Positions 39,663 to 47,811 of a stretch of 64,000 bases of DNA are shown here, piece by piece. A program made the translations under genes and the position numbers. The number at the start of each line of letters is the position of its first letter. Position 1 is the stretch's first letter. Below the pieces are notes generated by a model, which had not been told where the DNA came from, searched no databases, and saw nothing but the letters and a program-made list of their open reading frames with translations. This DNA is from JBHJGO01 sp050331715 (GTDB lineage: Bacteria > Cyanobacteriota > Cyanobacteriia > Cyanobacteriales > Microcoleaceae), in contig JBHJGO010000009.1 in the NCBI GenBank assembly GCA_050331715.1, forward strand, positions 62,001-126,000, given 5' to 3'.

Positions 39663-41042
39663 CTAATCAATTTTTCCCCGAATTTGCTCTGCTTCGGTCA
39701 GAATACTTTCCGGATCTTTCTGCTCTGGAGCCTGAGCATAGTTCAGCTTTAACTCCTCTAACCAATCTGAGATCCAACCTTCCAACTCTGCCTGGACTTC
39801 TTTATTCTGCAACTCTCGACGAAGCGCCTGCTTGAAGTTCTGACTAAATTCATCAAACTTCTCCCGCCCCTCTACGTCGGAGTATGAACTTGCTAAAACC
39901 TGACAGGTGGCCTCCGCTAAGTTATCAGAGAATTGATTTACCGTTTCTGTTGGTAAATTGGCAAAGCCTGGTATGCCTTTCAAGAGTTGATAGACATCAG
40001 ATTCCTGCAGTGCCCCTTTCATGCTATGCCGCAGAATTTCCTCCAGATCAGGTTGAACCTGGGGTAAAGCGCGGTAAATCGAGAGCCTTAAAATCCGATC
40101 TACGATTGCATCAACCTTATTTTCTATTCCAACTTGAACATGGGATTGTTGCTGGGAACCGACCAAAAACTGCGTTGCTTGTCCTGATTTAACAGTCTCT
40201 TGGGCCTGACTAATCAATCGAACCACAAGAAAGGCAGAAACTCGATCTGATAGGTAGGCCGCTGGTTCATGGGTCACCTGAGCCATAATTTTTTCTAAGT
40301 CGAACAGCTTGGACTTGTGACATCTAACAAGTGTGGGGATGACTCTGAGTAATCGCCAGGTTGGTAGGAAAAATAAAAGGTCATACCAATTTCTCAAAAT
40401 CGCATCAAACCAATTAATTTGTGGTGTTCGGATTGACTTGATCAAGGTTCTTCCCAGAAAATCTATTCCTAGAAAAATCATAAAATAAAGATCAAGTTGC
40501 CAGAAGTTATCCGCAAGCTGTCCAAACTCATTGGTCGCGCGAAAATAGTTGATCTCAAGTAGTGGTCGGATTTGATTATCAAAAAATGCGATTTCCTGTT
40601 GCCAACCCGCCTGACTCAAATAATCTACTGTCCAGAATTGTCTAAAAGCATTCTGAGCAGAGGAGACTCCTAGATGCTGCTCAATTCGCCGCTGTAGCTT
40701 GGCAAATGTTCCAAATTGATTTGCTATGCTAAACGGATTCTCCACCAGTAAATCCTGGCTCTGCTGCCTGAGTTCACTGAGAATTGTCTGACTTTTATCA
40801 TCCTCTAGACCCGATTGATAGACAGCGGTGGTAAGACGATCAACCGTGTCGAGATATGCTTCAGCATCCGGGCTAGGTTCAATTCCTTTGATAGGATCAT
40901 AGGACTGAGCTAGAGCCGGAACATAATAGACATAAACGCTGCGTAAAGGAAGATAGGTCAGATTAAAGATGACCAGGGTCAAATTGACTAGGGCAACAAT
41001 TGCAACCAATTTATCCCAATAATTCCAGTTGAGCTTTTTCAT
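39663..41042 (-). CDS. Conserved cyanobacterial membrane protein (459 aa), unknown function
   Basis: One N-terminal membrane helix (KLVAIVALVNLTLVIFNLTY), an extracytoplasmic helical part (about 40-175), a second helix pair around 180-235 (LDLYFMIFLGIDFLGRTLIK, WYDLLFFLPTWRLLRVIPTL), then about 220 cytoplasmic helical residues (LLKGIPGFANLPTETVNQFS; AELEGWISDWLEELKLNY). The pair FMIFLGIDFLGR / NWYDLLFFLPTWRLLRVIPT resembles helices S2-S4 of ion-channel voltage-sensor folds, but this is weak. It is convergent with the MscS genes. No function is assigned. Confidence 0.72.
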   Translation of the reverse strand: MKKLNWNYWDKLVAIVALVNLTLVIFNLTYLPLRSVYVYYVPALAQSYDPIKGIEPSPDAEAYLDTVDRLTTAVYQSGLEDDKSQTILSELRQQSQDLLVENPFSIANQFGTFAKLQRRIEQHLGVSSAQNAFRQFWTVDYLSQAGWQQEIAFFDNQIRPLLEINYFRATNEFGQLADNFWQLDLYFMIFLGIDFLGRTLIKSIRTPQINWFDAILRNWYDLLFFLPTWRLLRVIPTLVRCHKSKLFDLEKIMAQVTHEPAAYLSDRVSAFLVVRLISQAQETVKSGQATQFLVGSQQQSHVQVGIENKVDAIVDRILRLSIYRALPQVQPDLEEILRHSMKGALQESDVYQLLKGIPGFANLPTETVNQFSDNLAEATCQVLASSYSDVEGREKFDEFSQNFKQALRRELQNKEVQAELEGWISDWLEELKLNYAQAPEQKDPESILTEAEQIRGKID

Positions 41043-41100
41043 TAAACCATCCAGTTCAACTCTCCAATAAAAACAGGCTCTAAAATGTCAAATCTCTTCC

Positions 41101-41421
41101 TTACTCCTTGAATAAGGCTAAACATTCTTCCGCTAAGATTCCGCCGATCACCTCTATAGATTGGAAGCTTTGTGAGACAACTGCTTGACATGAGATATCA
41201 ATCTGCTCTGAGCCAATCGCAATCAAATCCTTGGTCGAGGCTCCAAACACAATCCGAGAAACCCCTGACCAGACATAGGCCCCAGCACACATGGGGCAGG
41301 GTTCACAGGTTGTGTATAGTGTATACCCTTTTAAAACATCTAAGGAATAGGACTGGTTTCGTCGCGTGAACTGTCTCAACAAATTCAATTCCCCATGAGC
41401 TGAAACATCATTTCTGCCGAC
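41101..41421 (-). pseudogene. N-terminally truncated cytidine/deoxycytidylate-type deaminase
   Basis: The zinc-binding motif TTCEPCPMCAGAYVWSG and the following GASTKDL, ISCQAVV, GILAEECLALF are those of nucleoside/tRNA deaminases. The catalytic H-x-E partner reads SAHGELNLLRQF just before, but TGA (41424-41422) closes the frame only 8 codons upstream of that histidine, and no ATG lies between; about 45 N-terminal residues are missing. A neighbouring frame (LTLVFESAEMM) may hold part of the lost N-terminus, pointing to a frameshift. Translation from TTG 41388 would lack the catalytic histidine and glutamate. Confidence 0.75.
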
Positions 41422-41526
41422 TCAAAAACAAGAGTTAGCGGGGCAAACATAGCGTCTGGATACCCCGCCTGTAGCTCTACGAACCGTTATTCAGACAATA
41501 TCGATCACCTTTCACGGTCTGCCTGC

Positions 41527-41991
41527 TTAAGCATTCATCCAAATCTCTTTGACTTTTCCAGGAAGTGCGTTTGAAATTTCCTCAATTCTCTCCTGGGACA
41601 GTTCATCCTTGGTTGCTGAGAATACTGCCTCAAGCACTTTCTCACCCGTTGTACCCCTTGGTGTTCCACCTTCCTGCTCAATACGACGAATGAACGTTTT
41701 GTCCTCAATGTTAAAAGGGGGTCGGAATTGACTTAACCAGGCCACCAACGGATTAGTATCTTTCCACAACTCTGAAACTTCAACCTGTAGGGTTTTATCA
41801 CTAGTAGGTTGGGCTTCCTGGTGCAATTCCGTTGAAACTCGCCCTGATGCTTCGGTAGACATCACATCTCGCATGGTTCGGAAGACGACCTCACTCAGAT
41901 CCCTGGCCTCATACAGATCGCTCAATCCCGCATTGGCTTTAACATTTTCTAAAAATGACGCATTGGATTCTGATATTTGTTCTGTAGTCAT
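41527..41991 (-). CDS. DUF2267 protein
   Basis: 154 residues of the DUF2267 family: DLYEARDLSEVVFRTMRDVM near the start, then the second half-repeat FNIEDKTFIRRIEQEGGTPR with EKVLEAVFSATKDELSQERI and the end LPGKVKEIWMNA. The two halves look like a duplicated helical unit. The function is unknown; members often occur with stress genes. The upstream palindrome (42054-42069), 63 nt before the ATG, links it to the stress regulon suggested here. Confidence 0.87.
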   Translation of the reverse strand: MTTEQISESNASFLENVKANAGLSDLYEARDLSEVVFRTMRDVMSTEASGRVSTELHQEAQPTSDKTLQVEVSELWKDTNPLVAWLSQFRPPFNIEDKTFIRRIEQEGGTPRGTTGEKVLEAVFSATKDELSQERIEEISNALPGKVKEIWMNA

Positions 41992-42053
41992 TTATTTAGC
42001 TTTCCTTTGAGACTATATCGCTAGAAGCTTAAAACAAACCTGTTCATGTGACA

Positions 42054-42069
42054 TCTATCAGAGGAATGA
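42054..42069 (-). promoter_or_regulatory. TCTATC-N4-GATAGA-type operator, DUF2267 gene
   Basis: Minus strand TCATTC-CTCT-GATAGA (10 of 12), 63 nt before ATG 41991; TAAGCT lies 22 nt further as possible -10. Confidence 0.55.
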
Positions 42070-42109
42070 GTTAGTGTTCCTTTATACGGGCACAGCATTC
42101 CTACAGAAA

Positions 42110-42400
42110 CTATTCTTTTTCCTGTTCCATAACCGCTCGACGAAAGCCCAGAACCACCAAAATATTGGCCGCCGTGAGAAAAAATTCGGCACTGCCATGG
42201 AGCCAGTCGATATTCGCTAGCGTTTCATCCTGAACCACTTGGGCATAGATTCCGGCGGGGATAGTCACGGCCACGAAAACTAACGTTCCATAAAATCCGA
42301 TCAATGCAAGGCGCGGCACCTGCCCAGAACGAGTGAGAAACCAGAGAAACCCCAAATAGGGCAGGAGGGAAACAGCAAATAGATTCTCTTTGGATAACAT
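42110..42400 (-). CDS. DUF3593 membrane protein
   Basis: 96 residues from ATG 42400 (a longer frame overlaps the previous gene and is unlikely). Three membrane helices: LFAVSLLPYLGFLWFLT, LIGFYGTLVFVAVTIPAGIY, AEFFLTAANILVVLGFRRAV. The sequence IPAGIYAQV...LANIDWLHG is characteristic of DUF3593, a cyanobacterial and plastid family of unknown function. It follows the DUF2499 gene by 13 nt, a conserved pair in oxygenic phototrophs, suggesting that the two form one membrane complex. Confidence 0.9.
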   Translation of the reverse strand: MLSKENLFAVSLLPYLGFLWFLTRSGQVPRLALIGFYGTLVFVAVTIPAGIYAQVVQDETLANIDWLHGSAEFFLTAANILVVLGFRRAVMEQEKE

Positions 42401-42413
42401 GTGAATGAATTGA

Positions 42414-42719
42414 TTATTCCTGGACAATGTGAGTTGAGCGCCAAATCCACCAGGCTGCAATGCATAGGGTCACGTTACCGACAACGGTCATTGCTGCTTG
42501 GACGGTGACCAACCAGTCCAGAGCTTCTGGATTGTCAAAGAAATGCCAGGTGCAGGCACACATCGCGCTTACCAATGCAGGTAGCATCGCAACTGCAAGC
42601 CCCCACCAGATTCGGTTTTGAGTTACTTCTCCGTAGCGCCAGATAAACCAAATTGCGGTGATCCATTCAATCACACTAGAAATATGAATCATCCAAGTCG
42701 GGATGGAAAGAGCATGCAT
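42414..42719 (-). CDS. DUF2499 membrane protein
   Basis: 101 residues with three membrane helices: SVIEWITAIWFIWRYG, WGLAVAMLPALVSAMCACTW, MTVVGNVTLCIAAWWIW. The start MHALSIPTWMIHISSVIEW and the CACTWHFFDN motif are DUF2499 hallmarks; the family is restricted to cyanobacteria and plastids and its role is not established. It is cotranscribed with the DUF3593 gene and divergent from csaB, sharing a 48-bp promoter gap. Confidence 0.9.
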   Translation of the reverse strand: MHALSIPTWMIHISSVIEWITAIWFIWRYGEVTQNRIWWGLAVAMLPALVSAMCACTWHFFDNPEALDWLVTVQAAMTVVGNVTLCIAAWWIWRSTHIVQE

Positions 42720-42767
42720 GGCTAAATTACTATAATCTGATATCCAAGTATCTTATAGCGATTTTCA

Positions 42768-43808
42768 ATGAAGCGGGTCATCTGTAGCGGTTACTATGGT
42801 CAGGGAAATGCAGGAGATGAGGCGCTGCTTGCATCGTTACTCCAAATGCTACCAACCAACGTGCAACCTCTGGTTCTATCCGGCAATCCAGCAGAAACAG
42901 AAACCCGCTATCAAGTTGAAGCCTATCCTCGCAAAAATGCTTTGTCACTACTCCAGTTAATTAAAAAAGCCGATGCGCTAATCTGGGGCGGCGGTAGCTT
43001 GATTCAAGATGCCACCAGTGCCCTGAACCCAGTTTACTACACTGGATTGATGGGTCTAGCTCAGCGGCGAGGATTACAAACCATTGCCTGGGCGCAGGGT
43101 ATTGGCCCTTTGAACCGGGCGACAACCCGTTGGATGGCGCGGCAGTCTTTTCGAGGTTGTACTGCGGTCAGTGTTCGGGACAAAAAGTCAGCCGAGTTAT
43201 TAGTCAACTGGCAGATTCACTCTACTCTAGCCCCAGACCCTGTCTGGGCACTGGAAGCAAAGCGGATTGAGGGCATTTGGGATTTGCCAGCCCCTCGGGT
43301 CGCCCTTACCCTCAGACCTCATCCAGAACTCACATCTCAACGATTGGGAGCTTTAATTCAGGCGGTAAAATCCTTTCAAGTGGCGACCAACACTTTCATT
43401 CTGTTGATTCCCTTTCAGCCAATTAAGGACTTAACGATTGCTCAAGTGATCCACCAAACCTTGCCCAAGCAGAGTCATATCCTAATGGTGGATGACCCAA
43501 GGATGCTAAAGCAAGTATTTCAAGGGGTAGAAATGGTGATTGGAATGCGATATCACAGCTTGATTATGGCCGCCGCCGAGGAATGTCGTTGTTTTGCCAT
43601 CAGTTATGATCCGAAGGTCAGCCAGTTGATGGAAGATCTGGATCTGCCCGGTTGGGAAGTGGCCGAACTGCCAGAGGACTCAAATGTTATCAGCATGGCC
43701 TGGTTAGAACACTATGCCAACGGTGATGCCCTCTCACCCGGTAGAATAGAATCTCTAGCTGACCAGGCCAGAATTCATCAGGATTTGTTGCGATCAGTAT
43801 TCGAGTGA
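42768..43808 (+). CDS. csaB: Polysaccharide pyruvyl transferase CsaB
   Basis: 346 residues. The N-terminal GYYGQGNAGDEALLASLLQM (8-27), WGGGSLIQD and TIAWAQGIGPL are the sequence landmarks of CsaB, which adds ketal pyruvate to cell-wall polysaccharide so that S-layer/SLH proteins can bind. The C-terminal half has GMRYHSLIMAAAEECRCFAI, with the conserved arginine and histidine of the active site. The enzyme is probably cytoplasmic or membrane-associated. The trmB gene follows after 10 nt in the same direction. Confidence 0.93.
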   Translation: MKRVICSGYYGQGNAGDEALLASLLQMLPTNVQPLVLSGNPAETETRYQVEAYPRKNALSLLQLIKKADALIWGGGSLIQDATSALNPVYYTGLMGLAQRRGLQTIAWAQGIGPLNRATTRWMARQSFRGCTAVSVRDKKSAELLVNWQIHSTLAPDPVWALEAKRIEGIWDLPAPRVALTLRPHPELTSQRLGALIQAVKSFQVATNTFILLIPFQPIKDLTIAQVIHQTLPKQSHILMVDDPRMLKQVFQGVEMVIGMRYHSLIMAAAEECRCFAISYDPKVSQLMEDLDLPGWEVAELPEDSNVISMAWLEHYANGDALSPGRIESLADQARIHQDLLRSVFE

Positions 43809-43818
43809 GGTTTTTTCG

Positions 43819-44460
43819 TTGGGTAGAGTTCGAGTTCGTCAGCACGTTAACCCCCTAGCTATTAAATTCCAAGGCCCAATTCAACTCTCGGATTGGACGG
43901 AGGTTTATCAAGATACAGCACGACCCCTACACATCGACCTGGGCTGTGGCAGGGGACGGCTTTTGTGGAAACTGGCCCAGATTGAGCCGGATTGGAATTT
44001 TTTGGGATTAGAAATTCGGGAACCATTGGTGATTGAAGCCAATGAATGGCGGGATCAGGCAGCGTTAAAAAATCTTCACTATCTATTCTGTAATGTCAAC
44101 TCCTCCCTGGAGAAAATTCTAGAGTCGCTTCCCCGACAAATGCCCATACAGCGAGTGAGTATTCAATTTCCAGACCCCTGGTTTAAAAAACGCCACCAAC
44201 GCCGTCGGGTAGTGCAACCGGAGTTGGTCAATATTCTGGCCCAATACCTTGCGCCCACGGGGGAAATCTTTTTGCAGTCGGATGTACAGGAGGTGGCCAT
44301 GGAGATGTGCGATCGCTTCGCAGAGCATCCCGCTTTCCAGTCCATAAGCGATGAATGGCTGTCGGGAAATCCCTTGCCGATCCCATCAGAACGAGAACAT
44401 GCTACCTTATCCCGTGGTGAACCCGTCTATCGCACCATCTTTAAGTTTTCAAGTCTTTGA
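43819..44460 (+). CDS. trmB: tRNA (guanine-N7-)-methyltransferase TrmB
   Basis: 213 residues starting at TTG 43819, supported by GAGG 8 nt upstream and by the family-typical opening GRVRVRQHVNPL. Rossmann methyltransferase core LHIDLGCGRGRLLWKLAQ (SAM loop), FLGLEIRE, and the TrmB signature IQFPDPWFKKRHQRRRVVQP. It makes m7G46 in tRNA using SAM. The length is normal. It is cotranscribed with csaB and followed by the hpt gene, whose upstream frame overlaps it but whose real start is downstream. Confidence 0.94.
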   Translation: MGRVRVRQHVNPLAIKFQGPIQLSDWTEVYQDTARPLHIDLGCGRGRLLWKLAQIEPDWNFLGLEIREPLVIEANEWRDQAALKNLHYLFCNVNSSLEKILESLPRQMPIQRVSIQFPDPWFKKRHQRRRVVQPELVNILAQYLAPTGEIFLQSDVQEVAMEMCDRFAEHPAFQSISDEWLSGNPLPIPSEREHATLSRGEPVYRTIFKFSSL

Positions 44461-44485
44461 GTTTCTCAGTCTTTACATTCCCAAT

Positions 44486-45565
44486 ATGACAAAGTTTTCT
44501 CCTTCCTCTAATTCTTCACTCAGTACTTCAGAGCCGTCTCAAAATCTTGTCCAGAATGCTTCACAGAACCCTTCGCAAAGCTTTCCAAAACATAAAATTA
44601 AAGGGTTTTTTTCCTGGTGTTACACGTTATGGAAATTTTCCCGCCCTCACACCATTATCGGTACTTCTCTCAGTGTTTTAGGGATATTTATCATTGCATT
44701 TGGAAATCAGTTTTCAGCGATAACTTCGCAAACAGCTTTCTTAGGTATTTGGGACAACTTTTTGGCAAACTCACTAACCCTAGGCTTGGCCTGGCTTGCT
44801 TGCATTTGTGGAAATATCTATATTGTGGGATTGAATCAGTTAGAAGATATTGAGATTGACCGAATCAATAAACCAAATTTACCCCTGGCTTCTGGAGCCT
44901 ATTCCAAGCAGCAAGCTCAAATTGTTGTCGGCGTCACAGGAATTCTGGCACTCCTGATAGCCGCGTTTCAAGGGGGTGTTCTATTGCTAACGGTTGGCGT
45001 AAGTCTATTCATTGGAACTGCCTATTCTTTGCCCCCCATCCGGTTAAAACGGTTTCCATTCTGGGCTGCGCTGTGCATTTTTACAGTACGAGGTGTGATT
45101 GTTAATTTGGGATTATTTCTGCATTTCCAGTCCAAGTTTTCTGATGGTTTATCAAGATTCACAGAAAACAAGTTTATGATTCCGTTGGAAGTTTGGATTT
45201 TAACGGGGTTTATCCTATGCTTCACGGTTGCAATTGCCATCTTTAAAGACATTCCTGACATTGAGGGCGATCGTCAATACAATATTTCAACTTTGACGAT
45301 TCGTTTGGGCACTGAAACCGTCTTTAATATTGCTCGATGGATTCTAGTCACCTGTTATCTGGGAACCATTTTCGTGACATTGCTATTTCGTCCTGATATT
45401 CAGACTCTCTTACTAGTAGCAACCCATCTCACAGCTCTGATCTGGATGTTTTGGAAAAGTACGCGGGTCAATCTGGAAAGCAAGGTAGAAATTGCTCGAT
45501 TTTATCAATTTATCTGGAGACTATTTTTCTTGGAATACATTATTTTTCCAATTGTTTGTTTGTAA
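44486..45565 (+). CDS. hpt: Homogentisate phytyltransferase (UbiA family)
   Basis: 359 residues from ATG 44486, 25 nt after trmB. A polar serine-rich leader (1-50) is followed by about nine membrane helices. Both prenyl-diphosphate/Mg motifs are present: NQLEDIEIDRINKPNLPLAS (first, NQxxDxxxD) and FKDIPDIEGDRQYNISTL (second, KDxxDxxGD). FSRPHTIIGTSLSVLGI is the usual start of homogentisate prenyltransferases. The enzyme joins homogentisate and phytyl diphosphate in tocopherol synthesis (Synechocystis Slr1736 type). Plastoquinone or chlorophyll-type UbiA relatives are less likely because of the KPNLPLASG/RPHTI context. Confidence 0.88.
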   Translation: MTKFSPSSNSSLSTSEPSQNLVQNASQNPSQSFPKHKIKGFFSWCYTLWKFSRPHTIIGTSLSVLGIFIIAFGNQFSAITSQTAFLGIWDNFLANSLTLGLAWLACICGNIYIVGLNQLEDIEIDRINKPNLPLASGAYSKQQAQIVVGVTGILALLIAAFQGGVLLLTVGVSLFIGTAYSLPPIRLKRFPFWAALCIFTVRGVIVNLGLFLHFQSKFSDGLSRFTENKFMIPLEVWILTGFILCFTVAIAIFKDIPDIEGDRQYNISTLTIRLGTETVFNIARWILVTCYLGTIFVTLLFRPDIQTLLLVATHLTALIWMFWKSTRVNLESKVEIARFYQFIWRLFFLEYIIFPIVCL

Positions 45566-46775
45566 GCTTGAATTGAGTCTGTAATAGCTGAGCCAACGTA
45601 TTTTCGAATTGCTCTTGAGAAAAGCTATCAACGGCATGTTGACGGAGTTGCTGCGGTTGATAGAGGAGAGAATTGGGATAGGAACCCTGGAGAATTTGAA
45701 CCAAATTGTGGGCAATTTCATCGATATCTGCGGGATTGACTAAACATCCATATTTTCCGTGATCTAGAGGATCAACCGCTCCATCCTGATTCCCTGCTAG
45801 CACAGGCTTTCCACAGGCCAGAGCCTCCAGATAGACAATTCCAAACCCCTCAATAGAACTGGGCAAGGCAAATACATCACACAGATTGTAATAGCTCGAT
45901 AACGCTTCGTCTGGAATAAAACCAGTAAGTGTCACGTGATCTTCAAGGTCAAGTTGGTGAACCAATTGCTCAATTTCGGGGAGGGCATCTCCCTTACCGA
46001 CTAACAAATAGTGAGCATTCGGTATCTGCTGCAAAATCTGAGGCAGTGCCTGGATGACTTGATAATAGCCCTTGTAGGGTGCAGCCGTTCTTCCCAGGCG
46101 AGAAACCGTGAGAATCACGGGTTGCTGGGAAGTGAGTCCATACTTTTTCAGGAGATGGGCTGGCTTTGAGGTAATTTGAAATCGGTCAGCATCGAAGGTG
46201 TTGGATAGAACTGAAACTTGGGATGGACGTAGATTTTGCTCTGCCAGAAGACGCTGCCGGGTGTAGTGACTGACAGCGATTACTTGCTGTGCCTCCCGAA
46301 GGGCGGCTTGTCTGAGGGGGTGTTTCAGGTTCCAGACTTCATCCCCATGGGCGATGATCCAGTAGGGAATTTTGCTAATTTTCCACAAGTAATAGCAGGG
46401 AATGCTGTAGTTGATATGGGTCGTGATGAGTAATAGGGGTCGCTGCCGCAGTCCCTGAACTAAGATATGCAAGCCCAATAGAAGACTCTGGAGAGAACGA
46501 GGAAATCGACCAAAATAGTGGAACCGAATCAAGCCCTCAAAAGATTCGGGGAGATTAAAACAGTGATCATATTTGAGAAAAATATCATAGATTGCATCTG
46601 GATAGAGATCGCGCAGTACTTCTAATAAAAAAGCTGAATAAACTTGAATCCCACCTTTAAAATTGAAAATATTGGGAAAAATCAGATAGAAATGAAGCTG
46701 CTGTTTTCTAGATTTAAACATTGATGGATTTACGCCCTGAATCAGAAACGAGCCATAATTATTTTGGTTTTCCAC
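45540..46775 (-). CDS. Glycosyltransferase family 4 (GT-B)
   Basis: 411 residues: N-terminal Rossmann domain with FKGGIQVYSAFLLEVLRDL, WIIAHGDEVWNL and SHYTRQRL; C-terminal domain with TVSRLGRTAAPYKGYYQVIQ, YLLVGKGDALPEIEQL and the E-x7-E motif EGFGIVYLEALACGKPVLA. A retaining sugar transferase of the RfaB/GT4 type, probably in exopolysaccharide or glycolipid synthesis; donor and acceptor are not predictable. The first 18 residues are variable, and Met19 is an alternative start. The 3' end overlaps hpt by 26 bp. Confidence 0.9.
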   Translation of the reverse strand: MENQNNYGSFLIQGVNPSMFKSRKQQLHFYLIFPNIFNFKGGIQVYSAFLLEVLRDLYPDAIYDIFLKYDHCFNLPESFEGLIRFHYFGRFPRSLQSLLLGLHILVQGLRQRPLLLITTHINYSIPCYYLWKISKIPYWIIAHGDEVWNLKHPLRQAALREAQQVIAVSHYTRQRLLAEQNLRPSQVSVLSNTFDADRFQITSKPAHLLKKYGLTSQQPVILTVSRLGRTAAPYKGYYQVIQALPQILQQIPNAHYLLVGKGDALPEIEQLVHQLDLEDHVTLTGFIPDEALSSYYNLCDVFALPSSIEGFGIVYLEALACGKPVLAGNQDGAVDPLDHGKYGCLVNPADIDEIAHNLVQILQGSYPNSLLYQPQQLRQHAVDSFSQEQFENTLAQLLQTQFKLTNKQLEK

Positions 46776-46997
46776 ATTCCCTAAAAGTCATTCCCCAAAA
46801 GTCATTGGACAAACCATTACTTTATAGCTAGAATAAGCCTTAGACAACCAAGGGTAATTCTGTTAAACTGCTTACAAGAGGTGCTGCATTTGTTGAGTCA
46901 TCTGCCCAACTGTTGTTTAATTTTTGTCCAACTTCCATTCATCAACTCATTTATGAGACTTGAAAGGTCTCTATGAACTTATCAAGTACCAATACCT

Positions 46998-47801
46998 ATG
47001 GAGAAGCATATCATCCTTTCTCTCGGACGCAGCGGCAGCAACTATCTCGTTACCCTTCTGAACGCTCATCCACAAGTTACAAACTATGGTGAGGTTTTAG
47101 GAGAGTGGATGCTGCCTTATCAGCTTCATCATCGGTTTGGCCTCGGCGGCAAATCGATCTCTAGCTACCTTGAGTATATTTACGATAGTCAATTGTTTTT
47201 TTATCTAGGTCAGGTTTACTCTGCTTTTTCTCATACAAGGAAGCGAGAAAAAATCAACTTCAAGCTTCGATCTCAAGTTAAAACTGTTGGTGTTAAAGAT
47301 TTTTCGATTAACTTTAGACGAAGAGATGCTTGGTCTTTTTTGAAAGATCATGAAGATATTTTAGTCATTAATCTCTATCGAGAAAATCTTCTCAAGCGAT
47401 ATATTTCATTGGAGAAAATGTCGCAGAGCGGTGTTGTGGCAATTCGAGACAATGAGGTGAAAGAGGCGCAGTCTCAGTCCAAGAGAATCCACCTGTCTCC
47501 TGGTAAGACTTTGGCAAAGTTAGAGTTCTTTGAGACCGCTCTAGCTGAGCATATGGGTTTAGTGGGAGATCTGGCTCCGGATCGGGTTTTGAATGTCCGG
47601 TACGAAGATTTGTTTGAAAATCCGGATGCCCAGTCCTTTTACCGAGATCAAATCTTTAGTTTTCTGCATGTTGATCCAATGCCAATCAAGAGTGGTCACC
47701 GAAAAATCACTTCAGATGAGCTGTCAAATGTTATTGAGAACTACGAGGAAGTGCATAGCGCTTTGAGTCAGACCCGATTTGCTCAGTATTTAAACAGTTA
47801 A
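46998..47801 (+). CDS. Sulfotransferase-family protein
   Basis: 267 residues with the PAPS 5'-phosphosulfate loop at the start, ILSLGRSGSNYLVTLLNAHP (6-25), and the 3'-phosphate-binding region VINLYRENLLKRYISLEKMS (about 124-143). VRYEDLFENPD is the typical end-of-core motif. The protein is soluble, with no signal peptide, similar to sulfotransferases that modify exported polysaccharides or small metabolites. Next to a glycosyltransferase gene (divergent), a sulfated exopolysaccharide is a reasonable guess. Confidence 0.82.
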   Translation: MEKHIILSLGRSGSNYLVTLLNAHPQVTNYGEVLGEWMLPYQLHHRFGLGGKSISSYLEYIYDSQLFFYLGQVYSAFSHTRKREKINFKLRSQVKTVGVKDFSINFRRRDAWSFLKDHEDILVINLYRENLLKRYISLEKMSQSGVVAIRDNEVKEAQSQSKRIHLSPGKTLAKLEFFETALAEHMGLVGDLAPDRVLNVRYEDLFENPDAQSFYRDQIFSFLHVDPMPIKSGHRKITSDELSNVIENYEEVHSALSQTRFAQYLNS

Positions 47802-47811
47802 CTTTAGAGAG

